From assembly GCF_001613165.1 (NCBI RefSeq), contig NZ_BDBV01000125.1:1-34595 (forward strand): 34,595 nucleotides of DNA. The letters run 5' to 3'. Made by a program: the position numbers and the translations under genes. Positions 23,341-30,707 of this stretch are shown in pieces. Numbering within the stretch: position 1 is the stretch's first letter; every line of letters starts with the position of its first letter. Below the pieces are notes generated by a model, which was not told the DNA's origin, ran no database searches, and saw nothing but the letters and a program-made list of their open reading frames with translations. The stretch comes from Nocardia mexicana NBRC 108244 (GTDB lineage Bacteria > Actinomycetota > Actinomycetes > Mycobacteriales > Mycobacteriaceae).

Positions 23341-24504
23341 TCAGCGAAAGGCTTTGGCTCCGGTGAGCGCCTCGCCCAGTACCAGCTGATGCACCTCCGC
23401 GGTGCCCTCGTAGGTGAGCACCGACTCCAAATTGTTGGCATGCCGCAGCACCGGATAGTCGAGGGTGATCCCGTTGGCGCCGAGCACGGTGCGGCATTCG
23501 CGCGCGATGGCCAGCGCCTCCCGGGTGCTGTTGAGTTTGCCCGCGCTCACCTGCTCCGGCCGCAGTTCGCCGCGGTCCTTCAGGCGGCCCAGGTGCACGG
23601 CCAGCAGCTCGCCCTTGCCCAGCTCGACGGCCATATCCGCCAGCTTGGCCTGGGTCAGCTGATAGGCGGCCAGCGGCTTGTCGAACACCTCGCGGGTGCG
23701 CGCGTAGTCGATGGTGGCGCTCAGGCAGTCGCGCGCGGCGCCCATCGCCCCGAAGACGATGCCGAAGCGGGCCTCGGACAGGCAGGCCAGCGGGCCCGCC
23801 AGCCCGCGTGCCCGCGGCAGTTCGGCGTCGGCGGGCAGCCGAACGCCGTCCAGGTCCAGTTCCGCGGTGATCGAGGCGCGCAGCGACAGCTTGCGATGCA
23901 TCTCGCGGGCGGTGAAACCCGGGGTGTCCCTCGGAACCAGAAAGCCGCGGATGCCGTCCTCCGTGCGCGCCCACACCACCGCCACGTCGGCCACCGAGCC
24001 GTTGGTGATCCACATCTTCGCACCGTCGAGCACCCAGTCCGCGCCGTCGCGCCGGGCGCGGGTGCGCATGCCGCCCGGATTGGAGCCGAAATCGGGTTCG
24101 GTCAGCCCGAAGCAGCCGATCACCTGACCGGTCGCCATCTCGGGCAGCCAGTGCTGCTTCTGCTCCTCCGAGCCGAACTTGTGGATCGCTGTCATCGCCA
24201 GCGAGCCCTGCACCGACACCATGCTGCGGATCCCGGAATCCACCGCCTCCAGCTCCAGGCACGCCAGCCCGTACTCGGTGGCGGAGGTGCCCGCGCAGCC
24301 GTAACCCTCGAGATGCATGCCGAGCAGGCCGAGTTTGCCCAGCTCCGGGGCCAGCTCGCGGGCCGGGAAGGTGCCGCCCTCGAACCAATCGGCCACATGC
24401 GGCCGCAACCGCTGCTCGCCGAACGACCGCACTGTCTGTCGTATCTGGCGCTCGGTGTCGCTCAGCAGGGAATCGATCGCGAACAGCTCGTCGACGGTGA
24501 CCAT
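23341..24504 (-). CDS. gcdH: Glutaryl-CoA-dehydrogenase-like acyl-CoA dehydrogenase
   Basis: A 387-residue FAD enzyme. The catalytic base is Glu366 in TYEGTAEVHQLVLG, the position of the human GCDH Glu370. Arg93 in DSGIRSMVSVQGSL matches the substrate-carboxylate Arg94 region of GCDH (YRSxMSVQ), which ordinary acyl-CoA dehydrogenases lack. Other blocks: CFGLTEPDFGSNPGGM (FAD/substrate), WITNGSVAD (flavin) and the ending ECRTVLGANGIT. It should oxidise and decarboxylate glutaryl-CoA in lysine or tryptophan breakdown; the Arg/Glu match is the basis. A GTG at 24513 adds three residues; ATG 24504 fits the family start better. It is divergent from metB. Confidence 0.85.
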   Translation of the reverse strand: MVTVDELFAIDSLLSDTERQIRQTVRSFGEQRLRPHVADWFEGGTFPARELAPELGKLGLLGMHLEGYGCAGTSATEYGLACLELEAVDSGIRSMVSVQGSLAMTAIHKFGSEEQKQHWLPEMATGQVIGCFGLTEPDFGSNPGGMRTRARRDGADWVLDGAKMWITNGSVADVAVVWARTEDGIRGFLVPRDTPGFTAREMHRKLSLRASITAELDLDGVRLPADAELPRARGLAGPLACLSEARFGIVFGAMGAARDCLSATIDYARTREVFDKPLAAYQLTQAKLADMAVELGKGELLAVHLGRLKDRGELRPEQVSAGKLNSTREALAIARECRTVLGANGITLDYPVLRHANNLESVLTYEGTAEVHQLVLGEALTGAKAFR

Positions 24505-24562
24505 GGGAATCACAGTATCGGCCCGCGGGGTTCCCGCGTCCGGAGCGAGAGAGCCGTCCTTC

Positions 24563-24568
24563 TAGGCT
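24563..24568 (+). promoter_or_regulatory. Likely leaderless -10 element for metB
   Basis: TAGGCT lies 6 bases before the ATG of metB, the spacing typical of leaderless actinobacterial transcripts; there is no ribosome site upstream of the ATG. Confidence 0.45.
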
Positions 24569-24574
24569 TGCCCC

Positions 24575-25723
24575 ATGACCGACGATCAGCTGGGGTTCTC
24601 CACACGGGCCGTGCACGCCGGATTCGATCCCGATCCGCAGACCGGCGCGGTGAACGTGCCGATCTACGCGAGTTCGACCTTCGCCCAGGACGGGGTGGGC
24701 GGGCTGCGCGGCGGCTACGAGTACGCCCGCACCGGCAATCCGACCCGCACCGCGCTGGAGGCCAACCTGGCCGCGCTGGAATCGGGCCGGTACGGGCGGG
24801 CCTTCTCCTCCGGGATGGCGGCCACCGACTGTGCGCTGCGGGCGTCGCTGCGGCCCGGCGACCACCTGGTCATCCCGGACGACGCCTACGGCGGCACCTT
24901 CCGGCTGATCGACAAGGTGTTCACGCAGTGGGGCATCGAATACTCGGTGGCTCCGGTGTCGGATCCCGACGCGGTGCGAAATGCCCTGCGGCCCAACACG
25001 AAACTGGTCTGGATCGAGACGCCCACCAATCCGCTGCTGAACATCGGCGATATCGGCGCGCTGGCCGATATCGCGCACGGCGGCGGCGCGAAACTGGTGG
25101 TGGACAACACCTTCGCCTCGCCGTACCTGCAGCAGCCGCTGCTGCTGGGCGCCGACATCGTGCTGCACTCGACCACCAAATATCTCGGCGGCCACTCCGA
25201 TGTGGTCGGCGGCGCGCTGGTCACCGACGACGCCGAACTGGATGCGGCCTGGGGCTTCCTGCAGAACGGCGCGGGCGCGGTACCCGGCCCCACCGACGCC
25301 TTCCTCACCATGCGCGGCGTGAAAACCCTTGCGGTGCGGATGGATCGGCACTGCGACAATGCCGAGACCATCGCCGGATTCCTCGCCGATCACCCGGCGA
25401 TCGAGACGGTGATCTACCCGGGTCTGCCGGAACATCCCGGATATGCGGTGGCGCAGAAGCAGATGCGGCGCTTCGGCGGCATGATCTCGGTGCGGCTGCG
25501 CGGCGGACGCCAGGCCGCCCACGACTTCTGCGCGAAGACCCGGATCTTCACCCTCGCCGAATCGCTGGGCGGGGTGGAATCGCTGATCGAACATCCGGGC
25601 GCGATGACGCACGCCTCCACCGAGGGCTCCGAACTCGAGGTTCCCGCCGATCTGGTGCGGCTCTCGGTCGGCATCGAGGACATCGGTGATCTGCTCGCCG
25701 ATATCGAGCGGGCGCTGGGCTGA
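24575..25723 (+). CDS. metB: Cystathionine gamma-synthase
   Basis: A 382-residue PLP enzyme of the Cys/Met metabolism family that joins an activated homoserine with cysteine to give cystathionine, or acts in the reverse direction as a lyase. The PLP Lys is Lys202 in HSTTKYLGGHSDVVGG, with Asp178 in VVDNTFASPY and SSGMAAT near residue 78. ESLGGVESLIEHP near the C-terminus is typical of the gamma-synthase/gamma-lyase group; the sequence alone cannot fully separate synthase from lyase, but the neighbourhood with cbs and the length match M. tuberculosis MetB as remembered. The ATG has no ribosome site and is probably leaderless. Confidence 0.9.
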   Translation: MTDDQLGFSTRAVHAGFDPDPQTGAVNVPIYASSTFAQDGVGGLRGGYEYARTGNPTRTALEANLAALESGRYGRAFSSGMAATDCALRASLRPGDHLVIPDDAYGGTFRLIDKVFTQWGIEYSVAPVSDPDAVRNALRPNTKLVWIETPTNPLLNIGDIGALADIAHGGGAKLVVDNTFASPYLQQPLLLGADIVLHSTTKYLGGHSDVVGGALVTDDAELDAAWGFLQNGAGAVPGPTDAFLTMRGVKTLAVRMDRHCDNAETIAGFLADHPAIETVIYPGLPEHPGYAVAQKQMRRFGGMISVRLRGGRQAAHDFCAKTRIFTLAESLGGVESLIEHPGAMTHASTEGSELEVPADLVRLSVGIEDIGDLLADIERALG

Positions 25724-25755
25724 ACCACAATCCTGCAAGCCCCGAATACATGAAA

Positions 25756-25791
25756 CAGCGGCCGCGCCGGAATCTCCCGGCGCGGCCGCTG
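25756..25791. terminator. Hairpin between convergent metB and greA
   Basis: A perfect 15-bp stem (25756-25770 with 25777-25791), loop AATCTC, no T-run, between the two stops. It can serve both strands. Confidence 0.75.
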
Positions 25792-25812
25792 CGTATCACT
25801 CTCGACGGCCCT

Positions 25813-25839
25813 CGGCGGCAGTGCTGCAAGCTGCCGCCG
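25813..25839. terminator. Second hairpin next to the greA stop
   Basis: CGGCGGCAG (25813-25821) pairs with CTGCCGCCG (25831-25839) around a 9-base loop; 18 bases past the greA stop on the minus strand. Confidence 0.45.
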
Positions 25840-25857
25840 GGTGGCTCGGTCAGCCTG

Positions 25858-26355
25858 TCAGCTGTGGTACGGCTCCGCGCTGACCAGCGTCACCTTCATG
25901 GTGTTGCCGTTGGGCAGCGTGTACTCGCGGGTCTCGCCGACCTTCGCGTTGATGAGTGCGCCGCCGAGCGGCGAGTTCGGCGAGTACGTCTCGAGGTCGG
26001 TGCCGCCCACCAGGCCCTCTTCGCGGGTCGCGATGAGGAACGTCTCGGTGTCGGTCTCGTCGCCGTCGTAATAGACCTTGACGACCGATCCCGGCAGTGC
26101 GATCCCGGATTTGGTCGGTGCAACGCCCACCTTGGCGTTGTTCAGCAGTTCCTGCAGCTGGCGGATGCGCGCCTCCTGCTGGCCCTGCTCCTCGCGCGCC
26201 GCGTGGTAGCCGCCGTTTTCCTTCAGGTCGCCTTCTTCGCGGCGTTCGTTGATCTCGGCCGCGATGACCGGACGGTTGGCAATGAGCGCGTCGAGTTCGC
26301 CCTTGAGCCTTTCGTGCGACTCCGGTGTCAGCCAGGTCACGTTCGTCTCAGTCAT
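25858..26355 (-). CDS. greA: Transcription elongation factor GreA
   Basis: A 165-residue GreA. The N-terminal coiled coil (about 9-75) contains the tip signature EINERREEGDLKENGGYHAAREEQG with the acidic D/E pair that reaches the polymerase active centre. The C-terminal FKBP-like domain has GSVVKVYYDGDETDTETFLI and ends NSPLGGALINAKVGETREYTLPNG. It restarts backtracked RNA polymerase by stimulating transcript cleavage. ATG 26355 is preceded by GGGAG; the GTG at 26364 is too close to the site. Its upstream region is a long structured leader, described separately. It follows the DUF4307 gene on the same strand by 321 bases and is convergent with metB. Confidence 0.95.
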   Translation of the reverse strand: MTETNVTWLTPESHERLKGELDALIANRPVIAAEINERREEGDLKENGGYHAAREEQGQQEARIRQLQELLNNAKVGVAPTKSGIALPGSVVKVYYDGDETDTETFLIATREEGLVGGTDLETYSPNSPLGGALINAKVGETREYTLPNGNTMKVTLVSAEPYHS

Positions 26356-26591
26356 CTCGATCACTCCCTAGTAGTTGTTCCCGGCGAGCCGGGATTCCCT
26401 GATATCCGCTGCTCCACGCGACCGGAGACGCGCACAGCAGCAGTGGACGGCTAGAGCGATCCCTGGGGGATGTACTCGAACCCCGACAGGCCCTGTTCCG
26501 CGCGCACCACTGGTGCCCGGAACCGACAGCGCTGGCCGCCAATGCAGCAAACACGGCTCCGAGCCTCGGAACCGTGTGTTGAGCCATTTTA
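26356..26591 (-). promoter_or_regulatory. greA promoter and long structured leader
   Basis: On the minus strand TGC-TAAAAT (extended -10, at 26586-26591) predicts a transcript start near 26579. The first transcribed bases form a hairpin: 26565-26577 pairs with 26551-26563, with one G-U pair in the minus-strand RNA. The leader is about 220 bases. A smaller hairpin (26379-26394) lies just ahead of the ribosome site. No gene is supported in this stretch; a 75-codon frame through it shows no family pattern. Confidence 0.5.
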
Positions 26592-26676
26592 GCACGATCT
26601 ACAAATTCGCAGGTCGGAGCGATGATTGCGAGGCGTTTCGCCCGGATCGGGATTGCTGGGGTTGTGGCGTCAGGGG

Positions 26677-27144
26677 TCAGCCGGCCCGCAAATAGGCGGG
26701 GATTTTGTCGCTGCACCCGTAAATGTCGCCCGCGGCGGGGCGGCCGGTGGTGCGGACGGTCGCGTTCAGCTCGACGGTTCCGCTGGTCGAGGCCGGAATC
26801 AGGACCTCGCGGCGGCCGACCTCGGCCTGGTCGGAGTCCATGGCGCGCACGAAGCAGACGATCGGCCGATCGGGATGTTCGCGCGTGACCTTGAAGTGGA
26901 TGTCGAGGGTGGAATCGTTCACAACCGAGTAGCCGAGCTGCTCGGGCTCGATGTCCTTGGGCCCGAACTTCAGATAGGCCGCGACGGCGACGGCCACGCC
27001 GATCAGGATCGCCGCCGCCCCGAGCGCATAGGGCAGCCAGGGGCGGTGGCGCCGGGGCCGGGTCCCGTAGCGGTCGGCGACGCGGTCGGGTGGGACGGTG
27101 GCGGCGCCGGGCCGGTCGGCTGTGTTCGATGTCCGCTCGGTCAC
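26677..27144 (-). CDS. DUF4307 family single-pass membrane protein
   Basis: A 155-residue protein with a soluble start to residue 35 (rich in Arg and Pro), one transmembrane helix at about 37-60 (PYALGAAAILIGVAVAVAAYL), and an extracytoplasmic beta domain of about 90 residues with two Cys (RPIVCFVRAM and IYGCSDKIP). This is the DUF4307 family, whose M. tuberculosis member lies between greA and mca. Function is unknown. GTG 27144 is preceded by AGGAG 9 bases upstream. It is divergent from mca with 216 bases between the starts. Confidence 0.9.
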   Translation of the reverse strand: MTERTSNTADRPGAATVPPDRVADRYGTRPRRHRPWLPYALGAAAILIGVAVAVAAYLKFGPKDIEPEQLGYSVVNDSTLDIHFKVTREHPDRPIVCFVRAMDSDQAEVGRREVLIPASTSGTVELNATVRTTGRPAAGDIYGCSDKIPAYLRAG

Positions 27145-27262
27145 CGGAGGTCGCTCCTGTGGTCAATCGCAGGGGGGTAGGTCGGAACAAATGACGGTCG
27201 AATGGAACTATATGGGGTGTAGATCGGCGCGAGTGCTGGGCGGGTCGTGTTCGTGCGACCGT

Positions 27263-27278
27263 CCCCGTGGCCACGGGG
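27263..27278. promoter_or_regulatory. Perfect 16-bp palindrome in the mca upstream region
   Basis: CCCCGTGG/CCACGGGG forms a perfect 16-bp palindrome; just before it GGTCG (27243-27247) and CGACC (27256-27260) form a second inverted repeat. Either an operator or leader RNA structure for mca; no binding factor is known. Confidence 0.4.
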
Positions 27279-27360
27279 AGCTCCGCTCGCGCCGAATGAA
27301 CTCGACACCCGCGGCAAAGAGCGATGAGGTGAAGACGGTGAGCAACGAGGTGAACGAGAC

Positions 27361-28275
27361 GTGAGTGGCCTTCGCCTCATGGCGGTACATGCCCACCCCG
27401 ACGACGAGTCCAGCAAGGGCGCCGCGACCACCGCGAAGTACGCGGCCGAGGGCAACGACGTGCTGGTCGTCAGCCTGACCGGCGGCGAACGCGGGTCGAT
27501 CCTCAATCCGGCGATGGACGTGCCCGGCATCCTCGACCGCATCAACGAGGTGCGTCGCGAGGAGATGGCCGAGGCCGCCAAGGCGCTGGGCGTGCAGCAG
27601 CACTGGCTGGGCTTCGTGGACTCCGGTCTGCCCGAGGGCGATCCGCTGCCGCCGCTACCCGAGGGGTGCTTCGCGCTGGTGCCGCTCGAGGAGGCGACCG
27701 AGGCGCTGGTGCGGGTGGTGCGCGAGTTCAAGCCGCACGTGATGACCACCTACGACGAGAACGGCGGCTATCCGCACCCGGACCACATCATGTGCCACAA
27801 GGTGTCGGTGGCCGCCTTCGAGGCGGCCGGGGATCCGGAGCGATTCCCCGACGCCGGTGAGCCGTGGACCCCGCTGAAGCTGTACTACGACCACGGCTTC
27901 AGCATCCAGCGGATGGAGGTCTTCGCCGACGAGTACGAGCGGATCGGCGAACCGTTCCCGATGCAGGAGTGGCTGGACCGGTTCCGCTCGATGGCCGCCG
28001 AGCGGGGCGACATCATGGCCCGGGTGACCACGCAGATCGAATGCGGCAAGTACTTCCCGCAGCGGGACGACGCATTGCGCGCGCACGCCACCCAGATCGA
28101 CCCGAACGGCGCGTTCTTCGCCATCCCGATGGAGATGCAGCAGCGGCTGTGGCCGACCGAGGAATTCGAGCTGGCCCAGACCCGGGTGCGCACCGAGATC
28201 CCGGAGACGGACCTGTTCGCCGGGATCCGGGAGGCCGAGGACGCGCGCACCGCGCTCGGGGACACCGCGCGATGA
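27361..28275 (+). CDS. mca: Mycothiol S-conjugate amidase
   Basis: A 304-residue zinc amidase of the LmbE/MshB fold that cuts mycothiol S-conjugates into a mercapturic acid and glucosaminyl-inositol, detoxifying electrophiles and antibiotics. Zn ligands are visible in AHPDDESS (His12, Asp15) and the later PHPDHIM (His142). Other family blocks are TGGERGSILNPAM and YDENGGYPHPDH. It is slightly longer than the remembered mycobacterial Mca (about 288) at the C-terminus. GTG 27361 follows GAGG; a 22-codon ORF upstream ends overlapping this start (GTGA). The stop overlaps the ATG of the next membrane-protein gene in an ATGA arrangement. Confidence 0.95.
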   Translation: MSGLRLMAVHAHPDDESSKGAATTAKYAAEGNDVLVVSLTGGERGSILNPAMDVPGILDRINEVRREEMAEAAKALGVQQHWLGFVDSGLPEGDPLPPLPEGCFALVPLEEATEALVRVVREFKPHVMTTYDENGGYPHPDHIMCHKVSVAAFEAAGDPERFPDAGEPWTPLKLYYDHGFSIQRMEVFADEYERIGEPFPMQEWLDRFRSMAAERGDIMARVTTQIECGKYFPQRDDALRAHATQIDPNGAFFAIPMEMQQRLWPTEEFELAQTRVRTEIPETDLFAGIREAEDARTALGDTAR

Positions 28276-28595
28276 TCCTCACCCTGCTCGCGCAGCCCAC
28301 CACCAACCCGACCGGGCCCGAATTCGGCAAGGCATCCCCGCTGGGCCTGGTCATCATCCTGCTGCTGCTGGCGGGCACGGTGCTGCTGGTCCGCTCGATG
28401 AACAAGCACATCAAGCGGCTGCCCGCGGAGTTCTCCCCGGAACATCCCGAGCCCGATCAAGAGGCCGACGACGGGACGGAACATGGCGCCGTCCAGTCGG
28501 ATCCCACCGCCTCGGACGCCGCGGAGACCTCCAGGAAACCGGACACCTCCAAACCTGAAGCCTCCACGAAACCGGACACCCCCGGCATTCCCTAG
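28272..28595 (+). CDS. Small single-pass membrane protein coupled to mca
   Basis: A 107-residue protein with an N-terminal MILTLLAQPTTN segment, a transmembrane helix at about 23-42 (SPLGLVIILLLLAGTVLLVRSM), and a long acidic, Pro/Thr/Lys-rich C-terminal tail with near repeats (SRKPDTSKPEASTKPDTP). It matches the position of the M. tuberculosis membrane protein after mca. The ATGA overlap with mca indicates coupled translation. Function is unknown. A perfect hairpin follows it. Confidence 0.85.
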   Translation: MILTLLAQPTTNPTGPEFGKASPLGLVIILLLLAGTVLLVRSMNKHIKRLPAEFSPEHPEPDQEADDGTEHGAVQSDPTASDAAETSRKPDTSKPEASTKPDTPGIP

Positions 28596-28629
28596 CCGCA
28601 CCGAACCTCCCGGCGCACCCCAACTCTCG

Positions 28630-28660
28630 CGCACCCCGTGCAGTGCATGCACGGGGTGCG
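28630..28660 (+). terminator. Terminator hairpin after the mca operon
   Basis: A perfect 13-bp stem (28630-28642 with 28648-28660) around GTGCA; no T-run but positioned at the end of the two-gene operon. Confidence 0.7.
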
Positions 28661-28699
28661 TGGTTATTGCCGGGTGCGCGAGCTGTGGATTCGGCTGAA

Positions 28700-28838
28700 G
28701 TGTTCGCCACGTAGGCCGACTGCCTTCGAACACCCTCATTACCCAGGCACTTTCCGTGCTGTCGCCGGTTATTCCGCCTACCCACTTGCGAACACTGTGC
28801 GGTGAACGTACAGTGTTCGACATACCGCACAGTGTTCG
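28700..28838. promoter_or_regulatory. Operator cluster: five CGAACAC/GTGTTCG half-sites before the serine hydrolase
   Basis: Half-sites: GTGTTCG 28700-28706, CGAACAC 28727-28733, CGAACACTGT 28789-28798, ACAGTGTTCG 28810-28819 and 28829-28838. The pair 28789-28803 and 28824-28838 is a perfect 15-bp inverted repeat (CGAACACTGTGCGGT). A promoter-like TTGCGA (28786-28791) and TACAGT (28809-28814), 17 bases apart, lies within the cluster. TetR-type regulators bind ACACTGT palindromes of this kind, but none is encoded here. Confidence 0.7.
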
Positions 28839-28856
28839 GAACCGATGGAGGGAATC

Positions 28857-30314
28857 ATGGCGGAGAACGTGAACTGGACTGCCGAGGGCGCCTGGAAGGC
28901 GAAGGGCGCGTGGGGAACCGCGGATTCGCAGGGCGGCGGGTTCTCGGTGGCGCGGTGGCAGGCGCGGCTGGACGAGCTGCGGGCCGCGCACCACGTGCCG
29001 GGCGCGCAGCTGGCGGTCCTGGTCGACGGCGAGATCCACGAGCTGGCCAGCGGGGTGCTGCACCGCGGCACGGGAGTCGAGGCGACCGCGGACTCGATCT
29101 TCCAGTCCGGCTCGATCGCCAAGATCTACACCGCCACGCTGATCATGCAGCTGGTCGCCGACGGCAAGCTGGACCTGGACGCCCCGGTGGTCGACGTGCT
29201 GCCGGAGTTCGCGACCCCGGATCCCGAGGCGACGCGGGTGATCACCACCCGGCAGCTGCTCAGCCACACCGGCGGCGTGACCAACGACTTCACCTACGAC
29301 GCCGGTCGCGGGGACGACGCCATCGAGAAGTACGTCGCCGCGGCGCGCGAGGTGCCGCTGGACTGCGCGCCGGGCGTCGGAACGTCCTACGGCAGCCTCG
29401 GATACGTGGTGCTGGGCCGCATCGTCGAGGTGCTGACGGGAAAGACCTGGGACCAGGCGATCCACGATCACATCGCCGCCCCGCTCGGACTCGGGCACCT
29501 GATGACGCTGCCGGAGGAGGCGCTGCGCTTCCGCGTGGCCATGTCGCACCTCGGTGACCCCGGCGTCGATCCGGAACCGGCGCCGGCCTGGGATCTGATG
29601 CCGCGCTCGGCCGGGCCCTACGCCCGCGTCCTCACCAGCGCCGGGGATATGGCCCGGTTCGCCCGCATGCACCTGGACGGCGGCATCGGGCCGGACGGGG
29701 ACCGGGTGCTGGGCGCCGATGCCGTGGCCGCGATGCAGCGCCGCGAGGTCGACGTGCCCGACAAGTGGACCGTCAGCTCCGACGCCTGGGGGCTGGGCTG
29801 GACCCTGTACGACTGGGACGGGGTCGTCGGATACGGCCACGACGGGGCGGCCATCGGCCAGTACTCCTACCTGCGGGTGGTTCCGCACGCCGGGGTGGTC
29901 GTGGTGCTGATGACCAACGGCGGTGGTGCGCGGCAGCTGTACGCGGATCTGTTCCGGGAACTGCTCGCCGAGATCGCCGGAGTCCGGATGCCGGATTCGT
30001 TCGGGCCCGCGACGCCGCCGATCGCGGTGGACGTCGCGCCGTACACGGGTACCTACCGGCGCGAGGGCGTCGTCATCACGGTCACCCGGAACGACGACGG
30101 AACCGGCCACATGACATACGAATTCGTCGACGGCATGAAGGACATGTCCCCGACGCTGGAGATGGAGCTGGTGCCGGTGTCGGACAAGGTGTTCGCCGCC
30201 TCCGGCGCGGGCCCGTCGTTCAGCGAGGACTACATGCCGGTCATCTTCGAGACCCTGTCCGACGGCACCGAATGCTGCTATGTCGGCATGCGCGTGACGC
30301 CCAAGATCGCCTGA
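28857..30314 (+). CDS. Class-C beta-lactamase-like serine hydrolase
   Basis: A 485-residue cytosolic-looking protein of the beta-lactamase/PBP4*-type fold. SxxK is SIAK at 86-89, the second motif is YGS at 178-180 (a YxS rather than YxN), and the third is HDG in YGHDGAAIG. No signal peptide is present. The C-terminal quarter (from about 395) is a separate beta-domain, as in the esterase or D-amino-acid amidase relatives. It may hydrolyse esters, amides or beta-lactams; none can be chosen. ATG 28857 has GGAGGG 6 bases upstream; ATG 28845 is part of the same run. The upstream operator cluster suggests tight control. The hairpin at 30334-30369 may end its transcript. Confidence 0.87.
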   Translation: MAENVNWTAEGAWKAKGAWGTADSQGGGFSVARWQARLDELRAAHHVPGAQLAVLVDGEIHELASGVLHRGTGVEATADSIFQSGSIAKIYTATLIMQLVADGKLDLDAPVVDVLPEFATPDPEATRVITTRQLLSHTGGVTNDFTYDAGRGDDAIEKYVAAAREVPLDCAPGVGTSYGSLGYVVLGRIVEVLTGKTWDQAIHDHIAAPLGLGHLMTLPEEALRFRVAMSHLGDPGVDPEPAPAWDLMPRSAGPYARVLTSAGDMARFARMHLDGGIGPDGDRVLGADAVAAMQRREVDVPDKWTVSSDAWGLGWTLYDWDGVVGYGHDGAAIGQYSYLRVVPHAGVVVVLMTNGGGARQLYADLFRELLAEIAGVRMPDSFGPATPPIAVDVAPYTGTYRREGVVITVTRNDDGTGHMTYEFVDGMKDMSPTLEMELVPVSDKVFAASGAGPSFSEDYMPVIFETLSDGTECCYVGMRVTPKIA

Positions 30315-30333
30315 GCGGCAAGCGCGTTCGCCG

Positions 30334-30369
30334 AGTCCGCACTCCTCCGGGGACGGGGGAATGCGGACT
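30334..30369 (+). terminator. Probable terminator after the serine hydrolase
   Basis: AGTCCGCA (30334-30341) pairs with TGCGGACT (30362-30369) around a 20-base loop that can itself pair; followed by TT only. Confidence 0.45.
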
Positions 30370-30476
30370 TTGCCGTGTCGCAACGGCTGCTGGACTCGCC
30401 GTCCACTGCTGCTCGACCTCGCGACTGTTCCGCCGCAGTGGAGTCACCGGTGTCCGCCACCGGTGCGCGGCGTGAC

Positions 30477-30638
30477 TCAGAACGGTGGGTCGTGATGTCG
30501 TCGGCGGCACAGGTCGCAATCGCAGTCGAAATAGCCGATACCGGCACTGCCGTGGGCGCCGCGGCGCTCGGCGTCTTCGAGGTCCGCGAACCACGGGCGG
30601 CGCGCGGGCCGGGATCCCAGCGAGGTCGAATTCTTCAT
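30477..30638 (-). CDS. Possible 53-residue Cys/His-rich small protein
   Basis: ATG 30638 opens a 53-codon frame ending with TGA at 30477-30479. The product starts MKNSTSLGSRPARRPWFADLE and ends in a compact Cys-Cys-Cys-His-His tail, GYFDCDCDLCRRRHHDPPF, which looks metal-binding. It is on the same strand as katA and 69 bases downstream of its stop. A good ribosome site is not obvious. It is too short for many gene callers and could be real; no homologue is recognised. Confidence 0.45.
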   Translation of the reverse strand: MKNSTSLGSRPARRPWFADLEDAERRGAHGSAGIGYFDCDCDLCRRRHHDPPF

Positions 30639-30707
30639 GTTTGCGAAGTACCCCGTAGACGGACACCAGTGCGTTTCGGTTTCGGCACAGCTGAGCTGTG
30701 CGCGCCG

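Noticed and set aside
23183..25738. An 851-codon minus-strand frame and an 800-codon plus-strand frame at 23287-25689
   Set aside because: Both are shadows of gcdH and metB, whose motifs are clear in the other frames.
26368..26595. 75-codon ORF in the greA leader
   Set aside because: No family pattern, odd composition, and it spans the predicted leader hairpins.
27145..27360. SigH/SigR-type promoter (GGAA-N18-GTT) before mca
   Set aside because: Two GGAAC elements exist but no GTT follows at the needed distance.
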